Shown: positions 44,671 through 55,777 of the stretch, piece after piece
Position numbering within the stretch: position 1 is the first letter of the stretch
How the letters are laid out: each line of letters opens with the position of its first letter
NCBI RefSeq assembly: GCF_013344475.1
Contig: NZ_JABUOU010000010.1
Span: 62,001 to 126,000 of the forward strand
Direction: 5' to 3'
Source: Martelella limonii
GTDB lineage: Bacteria; Pseudomonadota; Alphaproteobacteria; Rhizobiales; Rhizobiaceae
DNA: 64,000 bases
The notes under the pieces: model-generated
The model's input: the letters and a program-made list of their open reading frames with translations, nothing else
Databases searched by the model: none
Told to the model about the DNA's origin: nothing
Translations under genes and position numbers: made by a program

Positions 44671-46332
44671 ATGAATGCAGATATTACCAAAGCCGCTGAC
44701 AAGGACTGGTGGCGCGGCGCCGTCATCTACCAGGTCTATCCCCGCTCGTTCCAGGACAGCAATGGCGACGGCGTGGGCGACATTCGCGGCATCGCGGACC
44801 GGCTGGATTACATCGCAGAACTCGGCGCCGACGCCGTGTGGATTTCGCCGTTCTTCACCTCGCCGATGAAGGATTTCGGCTACGACGTGTCGAACTACAA
44901 GGACATCGATCCGATGTTCGGCACGCTTGCCGATTTCGATGCGATGATCGAGAAGGCGCATGAGCTTGGCCTGAAGATCATGATCGATCTGGTGCTTTCC
45001 CACACCTCCGACCAGCATCCCTGGTTCGTTGAAAGCCGGGCGAACCGCGACAATGCGAAGTCCGACTGGTATGTCTGGGCGGACGCCAAGCCCGATGGAT
45101 CGCCGCCCAGCAACTGGCTGTCGATCTTCGGCGGTTCGGCCTGGCAGTGGGACAGCCGCCGCCTGCAATATTACATGCACAACTTCCTGGTCTCCCAGCC
45201 CGACCTCAACTTCCATAACCCCGATGTGCAGGATGCGCTGCTGGATGTGGCCCGCTTCTGGCTCGATCGCGGCGTTGACGGCTTCCGCCTCGACACCATC
45301 AATTTCTATTTCTGCGATCTGGAATTCCGCGACAATCCGGCGCTCGCGCCGGAACTGCGCAACGACCAGACGGCGCCGGCGGTTAACCCGTACAACTACC
45401 AGGAACATCTCTACGACAAGAGCCGTCCGGAAAACCTCGAGTTTCTCAAGCGCCTCAGGGCGGTGATGGAGGAATATCCGGCGGTCGCCGCTGTCGGCGA
45501 GGTCGGTGACAGCCAGCGCGGTCTGGAAATCGTCGGCGAGTATACCTCCGGCAATGACAAGATGCAGATGTGCTACGCCTTCGAATTCCTGGCGCCGCAG
45601 CCGGTCACGCCGCAGCATGTCGTCAATTCGATCCGCGCCTTCGAGGCAGCGGCTCCCGAAGGCTGGGCCTGCTGGGCGTTTTCCAACCACGATGTCGTCC
45701 GCCACGTCACCCGCTGGGGCGAGGGCGTCGCCGACAAGATCGCCTATGCCAAGATGCTGGCCTCGCTGCTGATGACGCTCAAGGGCTCGATCTGCCTCTA
45801 CGAGGGCGAGGAGCTGGGGCTTACGGAAGCCGATATTGCGTTCGAAGACCTGCAGGATCCCTACGGCATCGAGTTCTGGCCGGAATTCAAGGGACGTGAC
45901 GGCTGCCGCACGCCGATGGTCTGGCAGTCGGGCGCGGCGAATGCCGGCTTCTCGACAGCGGACAGGACCTGGCTTCCGGTCTCGGCCGATCACGTGATGA
46001 AGGCCGTCGACGTTCAGCAGGATGCGGATGGCTCGGTGCTCGCGCATTACCGCACCTTCCTGAAACTCCGCAAAAGCCTGCCGGCGCTTGCCCGTGGCGC
46101 AATGACCTTCCACCAGGCGGAGAGCGATCAGGTTCTGGTATTCGAGCGCGAACTGGATGGCGAGAGCGTGCTCTGCGTCTTCAACATTTCGGGCGAGCCG
46201 GTTTCGGTGGCGCTGCCGGAAGGCGCCTTTGCGGCCTTCGACGGGGCTGCGACCGGCTTTCAGTTTGAAACAGATGGCAAAACGATAAAACTTCCTGCCT
46301 GGGGCGGATATTTCGCCCGTCGCGGCGCATAA
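44671..46332 (+). CDS. aglA: Alpha-glucosidase, glycoside hydrolase family 13
   Basis: A 553-residue cytoplasmic GH13 enzyme that splits imported alpha-glucosides. Catalytic residues are D208 (GFRLDTINF, nucleophile), E277 (AVGEVGD, acid/base) and D341 (FSNHDVV, transition-state stabiliser). The opening VIYQVYPRSFQDSNGDGVGDI is the oligo-1,6-glucosidase/trehalase-like start, and region I is IDLVLSHTSDQHPWF. It is flanked by transporter genes of the same operon. Confidence 0.94.
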   Translation: MNADITKAADKDWWRGAVIYQVYPRSFQDSNGDGVGDIRGIADRLDYIAELGADAVWISPFFTSPMKDFGYDVSNYKDIDPMFGTLADFDAMIEKAHELGLKIMIDLVLSHTSDQHPWFVESRANRDNAKSDWYVWADAKPDGSPPSNWLSIFGGSAWQWDSRRLQYYMHNFLVSQPDLNFHNPDVQDALLDVARFWLDRGVDGFRLDTINFYFCDLEFRDNPALAPELRNDQTAPAVNPYNYQEHLYDKSRPENLEFLKRLRAVMEEYPAVAAVGEVGDSQRGLEIVGEYTSGNDKMQMCYAFEFLAPQPVTPQHVVNSIRAFEAAAPEGWACWAFSNHDVVRHVTRWGEGVADKIAYAKMLASLLMTLKGSICLYEGEELGLTEADIAFEDLQDPYGIEFWPEFKGRDGCRTPMVWQSGAANAGFSTADRTWLPVSADHVMKAVDVQQDADGSVLAHYRTFLKLRKSLPALARGAMTFHQAESDQVLVFERELDGESVLCVFNISGEPVSVALPEGAFAAFDGAATGFQFETDGKTIKLPAWGGYFARRGA

Positions 46333-46347
46333 GGGAAAGGGGCGGAA

Positions 46348-47445
46348 ATGACTGGCGTTTCACTCAGCAAGGTCAAGAAAACCTACGGCAATGTCGAGGT
46401 TCTCCACGGCATCGATCTCGAGATCGAGCCAGGCGAGTTCGTGGTGTTTGTCGGCCCTTCCGGTTGCGGCAAATCCACGCTGTTGCGGATGATTGCGGGG
46501 CTTGAGGAAATCTCCGGCGGCAACATCTCGATCGATGGGCAGGTGGTCAACAACGTGCCCCCGTCGAAGCGCGGCATTGCGATGGTGTTCCAGTCCTATG
46601 CGCTCTATCCGCACATGTCGGTCTACGACAACATGGCCTTCGGCATGCGGATCGCCAAGGAAAGCAAGGAAGAGATCGACCGCCGGGTGCGCGCTGCCGC
46701 CGAAATGCTGCAGATCACGCCCTATCTCGACCGCCTTCCCAAGGCCCTTTCGGGCGGCCAGCGCCAGCGTGTGGCGATCGGCCGCGCGATCTGCCGCGAC
46801 CCCAAGGTGTTCCTGTTCGACGAGCCGTTGTCCAACCTCGATGCCGCACTGCGCGTAGCAACCCGCATCGAGATCGCCAAGCTCAACGAAAAGATGGCCG
46901 ACACCACGATGATCTACGTGACCCACGACCAGGTCGAGGCGATGACGCTTGCCGACCGGATCGTGGTCCTGTCGGGCGGCTATATCGAACAGGTCGGTCC
47001 GCCGCTGGAGCTTTACGAGCGCCCGTCCAACCTGTTCGTGGCACAGTTCATCGGCTCGCCCGCCATGAACATCGTCCCGGTCACGATCACGCAGACAGGC
47101 GAGACCACGGAGGTCGAGCTCAATGACGGCAAGCGTTTCGAGGTGCCGGTCAAGACGCCAGCCGAAGACAAGGGCAAGAAGGCGAGCTTCGGTGTCCGTC
47201 CCGAAGACGTGCGCGAGGCAACGTCCGACGAGGAGTTCCTGTTCGAGGGCAAGATCTCGATCATCGAGGCGCTCGGCGAGGTCACGCTGATCTACATCGA
47301 GGGCGACATCATCGAGGATGAGCCGATCATCATCAAGCTGCCGGGCATCCACAAGGGCGCTGCGGGCGATGTGATGCGGTTTGTCGCCGACCCGACCAAG
47401 CTGCATCTGTTCGATGAGAAGGGCCGCAGCTACCTTTACCGGTAA
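46348..47445 (+). CDS. aglK: Alpha-glucoside ABC transporter ATP-binding protein
   Basis: A 365-residue MsmK/MalK-type ATPase energising AglEFG. Walker A GPSGCGKST, Q-loop MVFQSYALYPH, signature LSGGQRQR, Walker B VFLFDEPLSN and switch YVTHDQVEAM are all present. A C-terminal MOP-like regulatory domain (residues ~240-365) follows. It is the last gene of the operon, with a terminator at 47553. Confidence 0.94.
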   Translation: MTGVSLSKVKKTYGNVEVLHGIDLEIEPGEFVVFVGPSGCGKSTLLRMIAGLEEISGGNISIDGQVVNNVPPSKRGIAMVFQSYALYPHMSVYDNMAFGMRIAKESKEEIDRRVRAAAEMLQITPYLDRLPKALSGGQRQRVAIGRAICRDPKVFLFDEPLSNLDAALRVATRIEIAKLNEKMADTTMIYVTHDQVEAMTLADRIVVLSGGYIEQVGPPLELYERPSNLFVAQFIGSPAMNIVPVTITQTGETTEVELNDGKRFEVPVKTPAEDKGKKASFGVRPEDVREATSDEEFLFEGKISIIEALGEVTLIYIEGDIIEDEPIIIKLPGIHKGAAGDVMRFVADPTKLHLFDEKGRSYLYR

Positions 47446-47552
47446 TCGCGGTATCGGGGAGGCTTTTGCCGGGAGCGTGCCAAGCCTTTCCTCGCAGATG
47501 CCGCCTGCATCTTCCCCACGGGGAAGAAAAAGATGGTTCGTCCTGTCTTTTG

Positions 47553-47586
47553 AGCCGTTCCGTGCCTTGCGCGGAACGGCTTTTTT
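47553..47586 (+). terminator. Rho-independent terminator of the agl operon
   Basis: AGCCGTTCC pairs with GGAACGGCT around an 11-nt loop and is followed by six T residues. The stem recalls those at 421 and 643. In the 329-base gap 47446-47774 I see this terminator and the opposing one at 47683, and no gene. Confidence 0.85.
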
Positions 47587-47682
47587 GCATCGCGCAGCAT
47601 CCAATCCGCGCCGGGCTTCCCGTGCCGTGACCTTGGTCGCTGGTGCCGACACACGAGCGTGCATCCTTCACAAACAGCAAAC

Positions 47683-47712
47683 AAAAAGCCCGCTGACGGT
47701 GTCAGCGGGCTT
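47683..47712 (-). terminator. Rho-independent terminator of the outer-membrane protein gene
   Basis: AAGCCCGCTGAC pairs perfectly over 12 bases with GTCAGCGGGCTT around a 3-nt loop. On the minus strand it is followed by TTT. Confidence 0.85.
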
Positions 47713-47774
47713 GATGTGTTCTCCGTCAACAGGTGACAGGAGAAGGAGCGGCGGCGAACCGCCGGTCCGTAAGA

Positions 47775-48446
47775 TTAGAACTTGTAACCAACGCGCGCCA
47801 TGACGCGGTTCGATTCGTAGTCCTTGCCGGAGAAGCCAGCGAGGGCGCCGTCGAAGTCCTTCTTGCCGAAGTCGGTGTAACGGTACTCAAGACCAGCGAA
47901 TACGTTCTTCGAGAGAGCGTAGTCGATACCAGCGCCGACGGTCCAGCCGTTGAAGGTCTGGTCCTGGCTCAGGCCGTTGGCTTCTACGTAGCCGTTGGCA
48001 ATCGCCCAACCGCCCGTTGCGTAGATGAGGGCGTTGTCGAATGCGTAACCGAGACGTGCACGAACCGAGCCTTCCCAGTCCGAACCGGCCTTGACGTTGT
48101 AGGGCAGGCCTACGTCGTAAGACTGTTCGTTCCAGTTGTAGTCGAGTTCGCCTTCGACACCGAGAACGACGTTGTTGGTGAACTGGTAGTTATAACCAGC
48201 GAAACCGCCAAGCTTGCCGCCGTTGAAATCATCGCCCGAGCCGGGAACGCCGAGATAGGTAACGTTGGCGCTCGCCCAGTCGTAGCCGGCGGTGCCGCCG
48301 AGGTAGAAGCCGGTCCAGTTGAAGGACTGCGGGATTACCTGCGGAGCAACATAGGGCTCTGCGGGCGGCGTCATGACAACGTCAGCGGCCTTGGCGCCAG
48401 CCGTCATTGCGACGAGAGCGGCGGAGGCGAGAAGAAACTTTTTCAT
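47775..48446 (-). CDS. Outer-membrane beta-barrel protein (Omp25/RopB-like)
   Basis: A 223-residue eight-stranded barrel protein. The signal peptide is MKKFLLASAALVAMTAGAKA, followed by a short Pro-rich linker and WTGFYLGGTAGYDW, the first strand of the Omp25/Omp31/RopB family. The last residues VMARVGYKF end in Phe, the BAM-recognition signal. The strong GAAGGAGTA ribosome site and the clean terminator suggest high expression. These proteins maintain envelope integrity in Rhizobiales. Confidence 0.92.
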   Translation of the reverse strand: MKKFLLASAALVAMTAGAKAADVVMTPPAEPYVAPQVIPQSFNWTGFYLGGTAGYDWASANVTYLGVPGSGDDFNGGKLGGFAGYNYQFTNNVVLGVEGELDYNWNEQSYDVGLPYNVKAGSDWEGSVRARLGYAFDNALIYATGGWAIANGYVEANGLSQDQTFNGWTVGAGIDYALSKNVFAGLEYRYTDFGKKDFDGALAGFSGKDYESNRVMARVGYKF

Positions 48447-48599
48447 TACTGTACTCCTTCAGTGTTATTCACCTGGCGTCTACATAGGTGATTTAATCAA
48501 TCGATCAAATGAACTTTGTACATTCGGAACACTTCCTTGGGGCAATGTTGCCGGAATGATACAGTCGCTTGACGTTGGATTGACCCTTGCCTCTGAAAC

Positions 48600-48626
48600 G
48601 AAAAAGGCCGGGATTTGTTTCCCGGC
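48600..48626 (-). terminator. Terminator of the zwf-pgl-edd operon
   Basis: On the minus strand GCCGGGA and TCCCGGC form a 7-bp stem followed by CTTTTT, about 90 bases beyond the edd stop. The rest of 48447-48717 probably holds the promoter of the outer-membrane gene, but I cannot place it. Confidence 0.7.
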
Positions 48627-48717
48627 TCGACGAAATATTGGTGGCCTGTGTCTATTTCGTGGCAACAAAGCGCACGCATTGCGGCGACCGGTAACGTATT
48701 GATAAAACAGTTAACGG

Positions 48718-50541
<1,824 letters not shown>

Positions 50542-50583
50542 GGGCTTTTCCTGTGTTTTGCGGAAGGCGCCCGGCAGGAGGTG

Positions 50584-51282
50584 TCAGGGCGCCCAGTATA
50601 TTTCGACGGGAGAGGAGGCCCTGGCGAGAACGGCGCGGATTGGCATTTCCGCTTCGCTTTCGCCTGCAAGGGCCTTGTTCAAAACGTCCTTCTTGGCCTC
50701 GCCTTCGATATGCAGGACCAGAAGGCCCGCATTTTCGAGGCTGGAGAAGGTGAAGGTGAGGCGGGCTTCGCCGGCACCTTCGGCATGCATTGCCATCACG
50801 CCCGCAGGCGTGGATTTGTCGAGCGCCTTCTCAAGCGTGTCTCCTCCTGGGAAGAACGAGGCGGTGTGGCCGTCGGTTCCCATGCCGAGGATCACGACAT
50901 CGAAGGGAAGGCTTGCGGCCGACACCTTGTTGGTCACGATCTCGGCCGCTTCCTCGGCGGTTTCCACCTTCTGGTAAAGCGGAATGAAACGGGCGCTCGC
51001 CGCCGGACCCTTGAGCAGGTTTTGCTTGACCAGCAGATGGTTCGAACGCGGATTGTCCTCCGGCACGAAACGCTCGTCGACAAGGGTAACGGTCACCTTC
51101 TCCCAATCGATAGGCGCGGAAGACAGCGCCTGGAAGAAGGCCTTGGGGGTCGAGCCGCCGGATACGGCGATCGACGCCATGCCCTTGTCGGCGATGGCGC
51201 CCGCAAGCTTCGCGGCAACCGCAGCAGAAAGGGCAGCGGCCAGATCGGCCCCGGACTTGAATGTGTGCATCGTCTCGGTCAT
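50584..51282 (-). CDS. pgl: 6-phosphogluconolactonase
   Basis: A 232-residue enzyme that hydrolyses 6-phosphogluconolactone formed by Zwf. It shows the DevB-type patterns ISVSGGSTPKAFFQAL (here IAVSGG), VTLVDERFVPEDNPRSNHLLV and VILGMGTDGHTASFFPGG with the catalytic His. The ATG at 51282 has AGAGG at good distance; an ATG at 51291 is also open. Only a few bases separate it from zwf, so the two are coupled. Confidence 0.93.
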   Translation of the reverse strand: MTETMHTFKSGADLAAALSAAVAAKLAGAIADKGMASIAVSGGSTPKAFFQALSSAPIDWEKVTVTLVDERFVPEDNPRSNHLLVKQNLLKGPAASARFIPLYQKVETAEEAAEIVTNKVSAASLPFDVVILGMGTDGHTASFFPGGDTLEKALDKSTPAGVMAMHAEGAGEARLTFTFSSLENAGLLVLHIEGEAKKDVLNKALAGESEAEMPIRAVLARASSPVEIYWAP

Positions 51283-51293
51283 CGCATCCACCT

Positions 51294-52766
51294 CTACAGC
51301 GGCTCGTGCCAGGTGCGGCCGTCACGCTCGATCAGCGCGATTGCCTTGGACGGGCCCCAGGTGCCGGCGGTGTAGCCGTGGACGGGCTGGTTGGTGGATT
51401 CCCATGCCTTCAGGATCGGGTCGCACCAGCGCCATGCCGCCTCGACCTCGTCGCGGCGCATGAACAGCGTCTGGTTGGCGCGCACCACGTCGAGCAGCAG
51501 GCGCTCATAGGCGTCCGGATTGCGCACGTCGAAGGCCTGGGCGAAGCTCATGTCGAGCGCCACCTGGCGCAGGCGCATGCCGCCGGGACCAGGATCCTTG
51601 ATCATCAGCCACTGCTTCACGCCCTCATCGGGCTGCAGGCGCAGGACCAGCTGGTTCGCCGCGATCCGGCCGGTGCCCTCGCCGAAGATCGAGTGCGGAA
51701 TTTCCTTGAAGGTGATGACGATTTCCGAAAGCCGTGTCGCCAGCCGCTTGCCAGTGCGGATGTAGAACGGCACGCCCGCCCAGCGCCAGTTTTCGATTTC
51801 GGCCTTGATCGCCACAAAGGTCTCGGTGTCGGATTCGCCGCCGAGTTCTTCGAGATAGCCCTTCACCGCGCCGCCCCTGGAGGCGCCGGCGCGGTACTGG
51901 CCGCGCACCGTCACGGCATTCGCGTTCTCTTCGGTGATCGGCTTCAGCGAGCGCAGGACCTTGAGCTTCTCGTCGCGCACCGCCTCTGCTTCCATCGAGT
52001 TCGGCGTTTCCATCGCCACCATGCAGAGCACGTTGAGGATGTGGTTCTGTACCATGTCGCGCAGCGCGCCGGACTTGTCGTAATAGCCCGCGCGGCCTTC
52101 AAGGCCGACCTCTTCGCCGACCGTGATCTGCACGTGGTCGATGTGATTGGCGTTCCAGAGCGGGGCATAGAGCGCATTGGCAAAGCGCAGCGCCATCAGG
52201 TTCTGCACCGTTTCCTTGCCGAGGTAATGGTCGATGCGGAAGACCTGCTCCTCGCGGAAGGTCTTGGCGATCATGGTGTTGAGTTCGAGCGCGGACTCGA
52301 GGTCGCGTCCGAGCGGCTTTTCAACCACGATCCGGGTCTGCTTGGTGATCAGCTTGTGGTCGCGGATGCCATCGCAGATCGGGCCGAAGATCGAGGGCGC
52401 AACAGCCATGTAGAAGGCGCGGACCCGTTCCTTGCCTTCCTCCAGCATCTTTTTCAGCTGATCCCAGCCCTTGTTGCTGGTCGCGTCGACGGGCACGTAT
52501 TCGATGCGAGCGAGGAACTTGGCGACCTCGTCCTTGTCGTATTCGCCTTCCTTCAGATGTTCCTTCAGCGCCTTCTGGGCGTGGCTGCGAAACTGCTCGC
52601 TCGTCAGTTCGGAGCGCGAGGCGCCGATGATGCGCGTCGGATCCGTGAACTGGCCGGAAATCTGGCGGTGGTAAAGCGCCGGCAGAAGCTTGCGCTCCGT
52701 CAGGTCCCCGGTTGCGCCAAAAACAACATAGTCGAAGGGTTCGACCGGAATCATCTGACTGCTCAT
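51294..52766 (-). CDS. zwf: Glucose-6-phosphate 1-dehydrogenase
   Basis: A 490-residue NADP-dependent enzyme, the entry to Entner-Doudoroff and pentose phosphate routes. FGATGDLTERKLLPALY binds NADP, RIDHYLGKETVQN holds the catalytic His, and EKPLGRDLESA is the conserved substrate loop. The ATG at 52766 is preceded by GAGAGGA; an upstream ATG (52781) is less likely. It heads the operon zwf-pgl-edd, which lies next to the agl operon as in S. meliloti. Confidence 0.95.
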   Translation of the reverse strand: MSSQMIPVEPFDYVVFGATGDLTERKLLPALYHRQISGQFTDPTRIIGASRSELTSEQFRSHAQKALKEHLKEGEYDKDEVAKFLARIEYVPVDATSNKGWDQLKKMLEEGKERVRAFYMAVAPSIFGPICDGIRDHKLITKQTRIVVEKPLGRDLESALELNTMIAKTFREEQVFRIDHYLGKETVQNLMALRFANALYAPLWNANHIDHVQITVGEEVGLEGRAGYYDKSGALRDMVQNHILNVLCMVAMETPNSMEAEAVRDEKLKVLRSLKPITEENANAVTVRGQYRAGASRGGAVKGYLEELGGESDTETFVAIKAEIENWRWAGVPFYIRTGKRLATRLSEIVITFKEIPHSIFGEGTGRIAANQLVLRLQPDEGVKQWLMIKDPGPGGMRLRQVALDMSFAQAFDVRNPDAYERLLLDVVRANQTLFMRRDEVEAAWRWCDPILKAWESTNQPVHGYTAGTWGPSKAIALIERDGRTWHEPL

Positions 52767-52808
52767 GGTCAGTCCTCTCAATCGTCAGCGGGTTGGCGGT
52801 GTTTTATC

Positions 52809-52818
52809 AAATCGATTT
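52809..52818. promoter_or_regulatory. Palindrome upstream of zwf
   Basis: AAATCGATTT is a perfect palindrome with a central CG, 43 bases before the zwf start, within an AT-rich stretch likely to contain the promoter. It has the general LacI-family operator form and shares the outer bases of the AglR site (CAAATCGATTTA against CAAAGCGCTTTG). Confidence 0.4.
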
Positions 52819-52891
52819 AAAAATGCCAGTCCGATTTCAAAAAAAAGCGGATGAAGGCGGGAGGTGGATCGGCATGTTACGCAACAGCATA

Positions 52892-54181
52892 CTAGAACAG
52901 GTCCTTGAGTGCGAACCAGGTGAGCGCCAGAAACGCCAGCGGCTTGCGCAGCGGTTGGCCGCCAGGGAATGCGGGAATTTCGAGGTCGCGGTAAAGCCCG
53001 AGATCGGCGGAACGCCCGGCGATCTCGTCGGCATAGAGCTTGCCGCAATAATTCGACAGCATGACGCCATGGCCCGAGAATCCGCCGATCGACGTGACGC
53101 CCGGCATGATGTCGTGAACGAGCGGCCGGCGCGGCATGGTGATGCCGACCGACCCGCCCCAGGCATGGGTGATGTCGATATCGGCAAGCTGCGGATAGAC
53201 CTGGGCAATCTGGCGGTGGAGGTGCTTGGTGATGTTTTTCGGATCATCGGCGGAATAGACCTCGCGGCCGCCGAACAGCAGTTCCCCCGTCGGCGCCTTG
53301 CGAAAATAGCGCACCACGAAGCGGCTGTCATCGACCGATTCGCCGCCCGGCAGGATCTTTGCCGCCTTGGGCAGCGGCGTGGTCGCCGCGATGAACGAAC
53401 GGATCGACATGATCTTCGCCGCCGTCTTCGGCTCCAGATGTTCCTCGATATAGCCGTTGCAGGCAATCAGCGCGCGGTCGGCGGTGATATTGCCGCGCTC
53501 GGTTTCGACGACCACCTTGCCCTCGGTGCGGTCGATGTTCACGGCCTTTGTCAATTCGAACAGGCGCGCGCCCGCCTTGTCGGCGGCCGTCGCTGTGCCG
53601 ACGAGCAGCTTCAAGGGGTGGATATGGCCGGTGCCGATGTCGCGGATGCCGCAGTGGTAGTGCGTTGAGCCGAGGCGTTCTGCGGTTTCCTCCCGGCTCA
53701 TGAAGGAGAGGTGCGGATAGTCGTAGCGATCGGCGAGCACCTCCACGTGGTTGCGGTAGGTGTAATCCAGTCCCCGCTTGTGGGTGACGGAAAGCTGGCC
53801 CGGCTTGAAGTCGATATTGATCTTGTTAGCCCGGGCAAAATCCAGGAGATGCGACTTGGCATCTTCCGCCATGCGGAAGAACGCCGCCGAGCGTGCCTTG
53901 CCGAGCTTGTGTTCCATGTCCTCCGGCCACCAGTGCTGGCCGGTGCCGAGCTGCCCGCCATTGCGGCCCGAGGCACCATCGCCGAAGCGGGCGGCGTCAA
54001 TCAGCACCACGTCGACGCCGTCCGCTGCAAGCTGGTAGGCGGCTTGCAGCCCGGTGAACCCGCCGCCGACCACCACGACATCGGCCGTTGTCGACCCGTC
54101 AAGCTGGGGGTAGGTCGGTCGTTCAGAAAGTGTCGCCTGATACCAGGACATGCCCGGGGCGATCGGGCTTTGCCATTCCAT
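52892..54181 (-). CDS. puuB: FAD-dependent amine oxidoreductase (gamma-glutamylputrescine oxidase-like)
   Basis: A 429-residue DAO-family flavoprotein. TADVVVVGGGFTGLQAAYQLAADGVDVVLIDA binds FAD, GRNGGQLGTGQHW is typical of PuuB/OrdL proteins, and a late GFSGHGVMLSNYCGKLYAD closes the FAD site. With the neighbouring PuuA-like synthetase it would oxidise gamma-glutamylputrescine to the aldehyde. The opening SWYQATLSERPTYPQLDGSTTADV is also typical. Other puu genes are missing from this window. Confidence 0.85.
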   Translation of the reverse strand: MEWQSPIAPGMSWYQATLSERPTYPQLDGSTTADVVVVGGGFTGLQAAYQLAADGVDVVLIDAARFGDGASGRNGGQLGTGQHWWPEDMEHKLGKARSAAFFRMAEDAKSHLLDFARANKINIDFKPGQLSVTHKRGLDYTYRNHVEVLADRYDYPHLSFMSREETAERLGSTHYHCGIRDIGTGHIHPLKLLVGTATAADKAGARLFELTKAVNIDRTEGKVVVETERGNITADRALIACNGYIEEHLEPKTAAKIMSIRSFIAATTPLPKAAKILPGGESVDDSRFVVRYFRKAPTGELLFGGREVYSADDPKNITKHLHRQIAQVYPQLADIDITHAWGGSVGITMPRRPLVHDIMPGVTSIGGFSGHGVMLSNYCGKLYADEIAGRSADLGLYRDLEIPAFPGGQPLRKPLAFLALTWFALKDLF

Positions 54182-54214
54182 GCGCCTTAATTCTCCGTGA
54201 TCACGAGGCCGCCA

Positions 54215-55672
54215 TTATACATGAAGCAGCAGGAATTCCCGTTCCCACGGGCTGATGACTTGCATGAAGGTTTCGAACTCTCCGCGCTTGATGCCGGCAT
54301 AAAGGTCGATGAACTCGTGCGAAAGCACCGGGTGCAATGCCGTTTCCGCTTCCATCAGCGCAAGCGCCTCGAGAAGCCCGCGCGGCAGGTCGACAATGCC
54401 TTCATTGGCGGTGTCGGCTGTCGGCGCCGAAGGATCGGTCATGTTCTCGATGCCGAGATATCCGCAGGCAAGCGAGGCGGCAAGCGCGAGATAGGGATTG
54501 GCGTCCGAACTTGGCAGCCGGTTCTCGACGCGCCGCGAATCGGGGTCCGAGACCGGAATGCGGAAGGCGGTGGTGCGGTTGTCATAGCCCCAGGCGGTGT
54601 TGACCGGGCAGGCCATGTCGGGCGTCAGCCGGCGATAGGAGTTCACATAGGGGGCCATCATCACCAGCGTGGCGGGCACGTATTTCTGCATGCCGCCGAT
54701 GAAGTGGAAGAATTCCGGCGATGGCTCGCCATTGTCCAGCGTGAACACGTTGCGCCCGGTCTCGATGTCGATCAGCGACTGGTGGATGTGCATCGCCGAG
54801 CCCGGCTGGCCCTGCATCGGCTTCGCCATGAAGGTGGCGAAGGTGCCGTGCTTGGTTGCGGCTTCGCGGATGGTGCGCTTGAAATAGAACACCTGGTCGG
54901 CAAGCTCGAGCGGATCGCCATGGCGCAGGTTGATTTCGAGCTGCGCCGGGCCTTCCTCGTGGATCAGCGTATCGATCTCCAGGTCCTGCGCCTCGCAGAA
55001 GTGGTAGATGTCGTCGATCAGCTCGTCGAATTCGTTGATGCCGGCAATCGAATAGGCCTGACCGGCGACGATCGGCCTTCCGGACCGGCCGACCGGCGGC
55101 GTCAGCGGCAGATCGGGGTCGTCGTTCTTGGCAACCAGATAGAATTCGATCTCGGGCGCGACCACCGGCCGCCAGCCCTTCTTCTCATAGAGCTCGATCA
55201 CCCGCTTCAGCACGTTGCGCGGCGTATAGGGCACTTCCTCGCCATCGGAACCGACGACGTCGCAGATCACCTGCGCGGTCGGATCGGCTTCCCATGGAAC
55301 CGTTGTCAGCGTTGACAGATCCGGCACGAGCTTCAGATCGTTGTCGCGCGGCTCATAGCGGAAGCTGCCGCTTTCATCCGGATAATCGCCCGAAATCGTG
55401 TGCCGGTAGAGCGCCGAGGGCAGGGCCAGCGAGGTGTTGGAGGTGAATTTCGAGGTCGGCATCATCTTGCCGCGCGGCACGCCTGCAAGATCGGGCGTGA
55501 TGCATTCGATATCCTCGATCCCGCGCGCCTTCAGCCAGCGGGCGGCCTCCTTCCAGTCGGAAACGCCCCGCGCCGAGGCGGGGGAGGAGAGGACGCTTGG
55601 CTTCTTTGCGCGTTTCAATCGGCTGCTGTGAGACTTGGATGCGGACTTCATGGTCATTTTTTTGGATGGCAT
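54215..55672 (-). CDS. puuA: Glutamine synthetase family protein (gamma-glutamylputrescine synthetase-like)
   Basis: A 485-residue ATP-dependent ligase of the GS fold. EIEFYLV and HEEGPAQLEINLRHGD provide metal-binding Glu residues, FMAKPMQGQPGSAMHIHQSL is the active-site signature, and NRLPSSDANPYLALAA carries the Arg of the nucleotide site. The basic N-terminal extension (KSASKSHSSRLKRAKKPS) is not part of the fold. Together with the FAD gene 33 bases downstream it suggests polyamine degradation, though GS-like ligases act on several amines. The exact start is uncertain (55672 or 55654). Confidence 0.85.
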   Translation of the reverse strand: MPSKKMTMKSASKSHSSRLKRAKKPSVLSSPASARGVSDWKEAARWLKARGIEDIECITPDLAGVPRGKMMPTSKFTSNTSLALPSALYRHTISGDYPDESGSFRYEPRDNDLKLVPDLSTLTTVPWEADPTAQVICDVVGSDGEEVPYTPRNVLKRVIELYEKKGWRPVVAPEIEFYLVAKNDDPDLPLTPPVGRSGRPIVAGQAYSIAGINEFDELIDDIYHFCEAQDLEIDTLIHEEGPAQLEINLRHGDPLELADQVFYFKRTIREAATKHGTFATFMAKPMQGQPGSAMHIHQSLIDIETGRNVFTLDNGEPSPEFFHFIGGMQKYVPATLVMMAPYVNSYRRLTPDMACPVNTAWGYDNRTTAFRIPVSDPDSRRVENRLPSSDANPYLALAASLACGYLGIENMTDPSAPTADTANEGIVDLPRGLLEALALMEAETALHPVLSHEFIDLYAGIKRGEFETFMQVISPWEREFLLLHV

Positions 55673-55777
55673 TTCTTTGGCCGGGTATCTTTCGGGTTTT
55701 CTATATCATAACCACCGCAGAGACATTGGCGAGGGGGCAAGACGTGTTTTCTCGGCCAAATCCGCGTTGGAGGGTTC

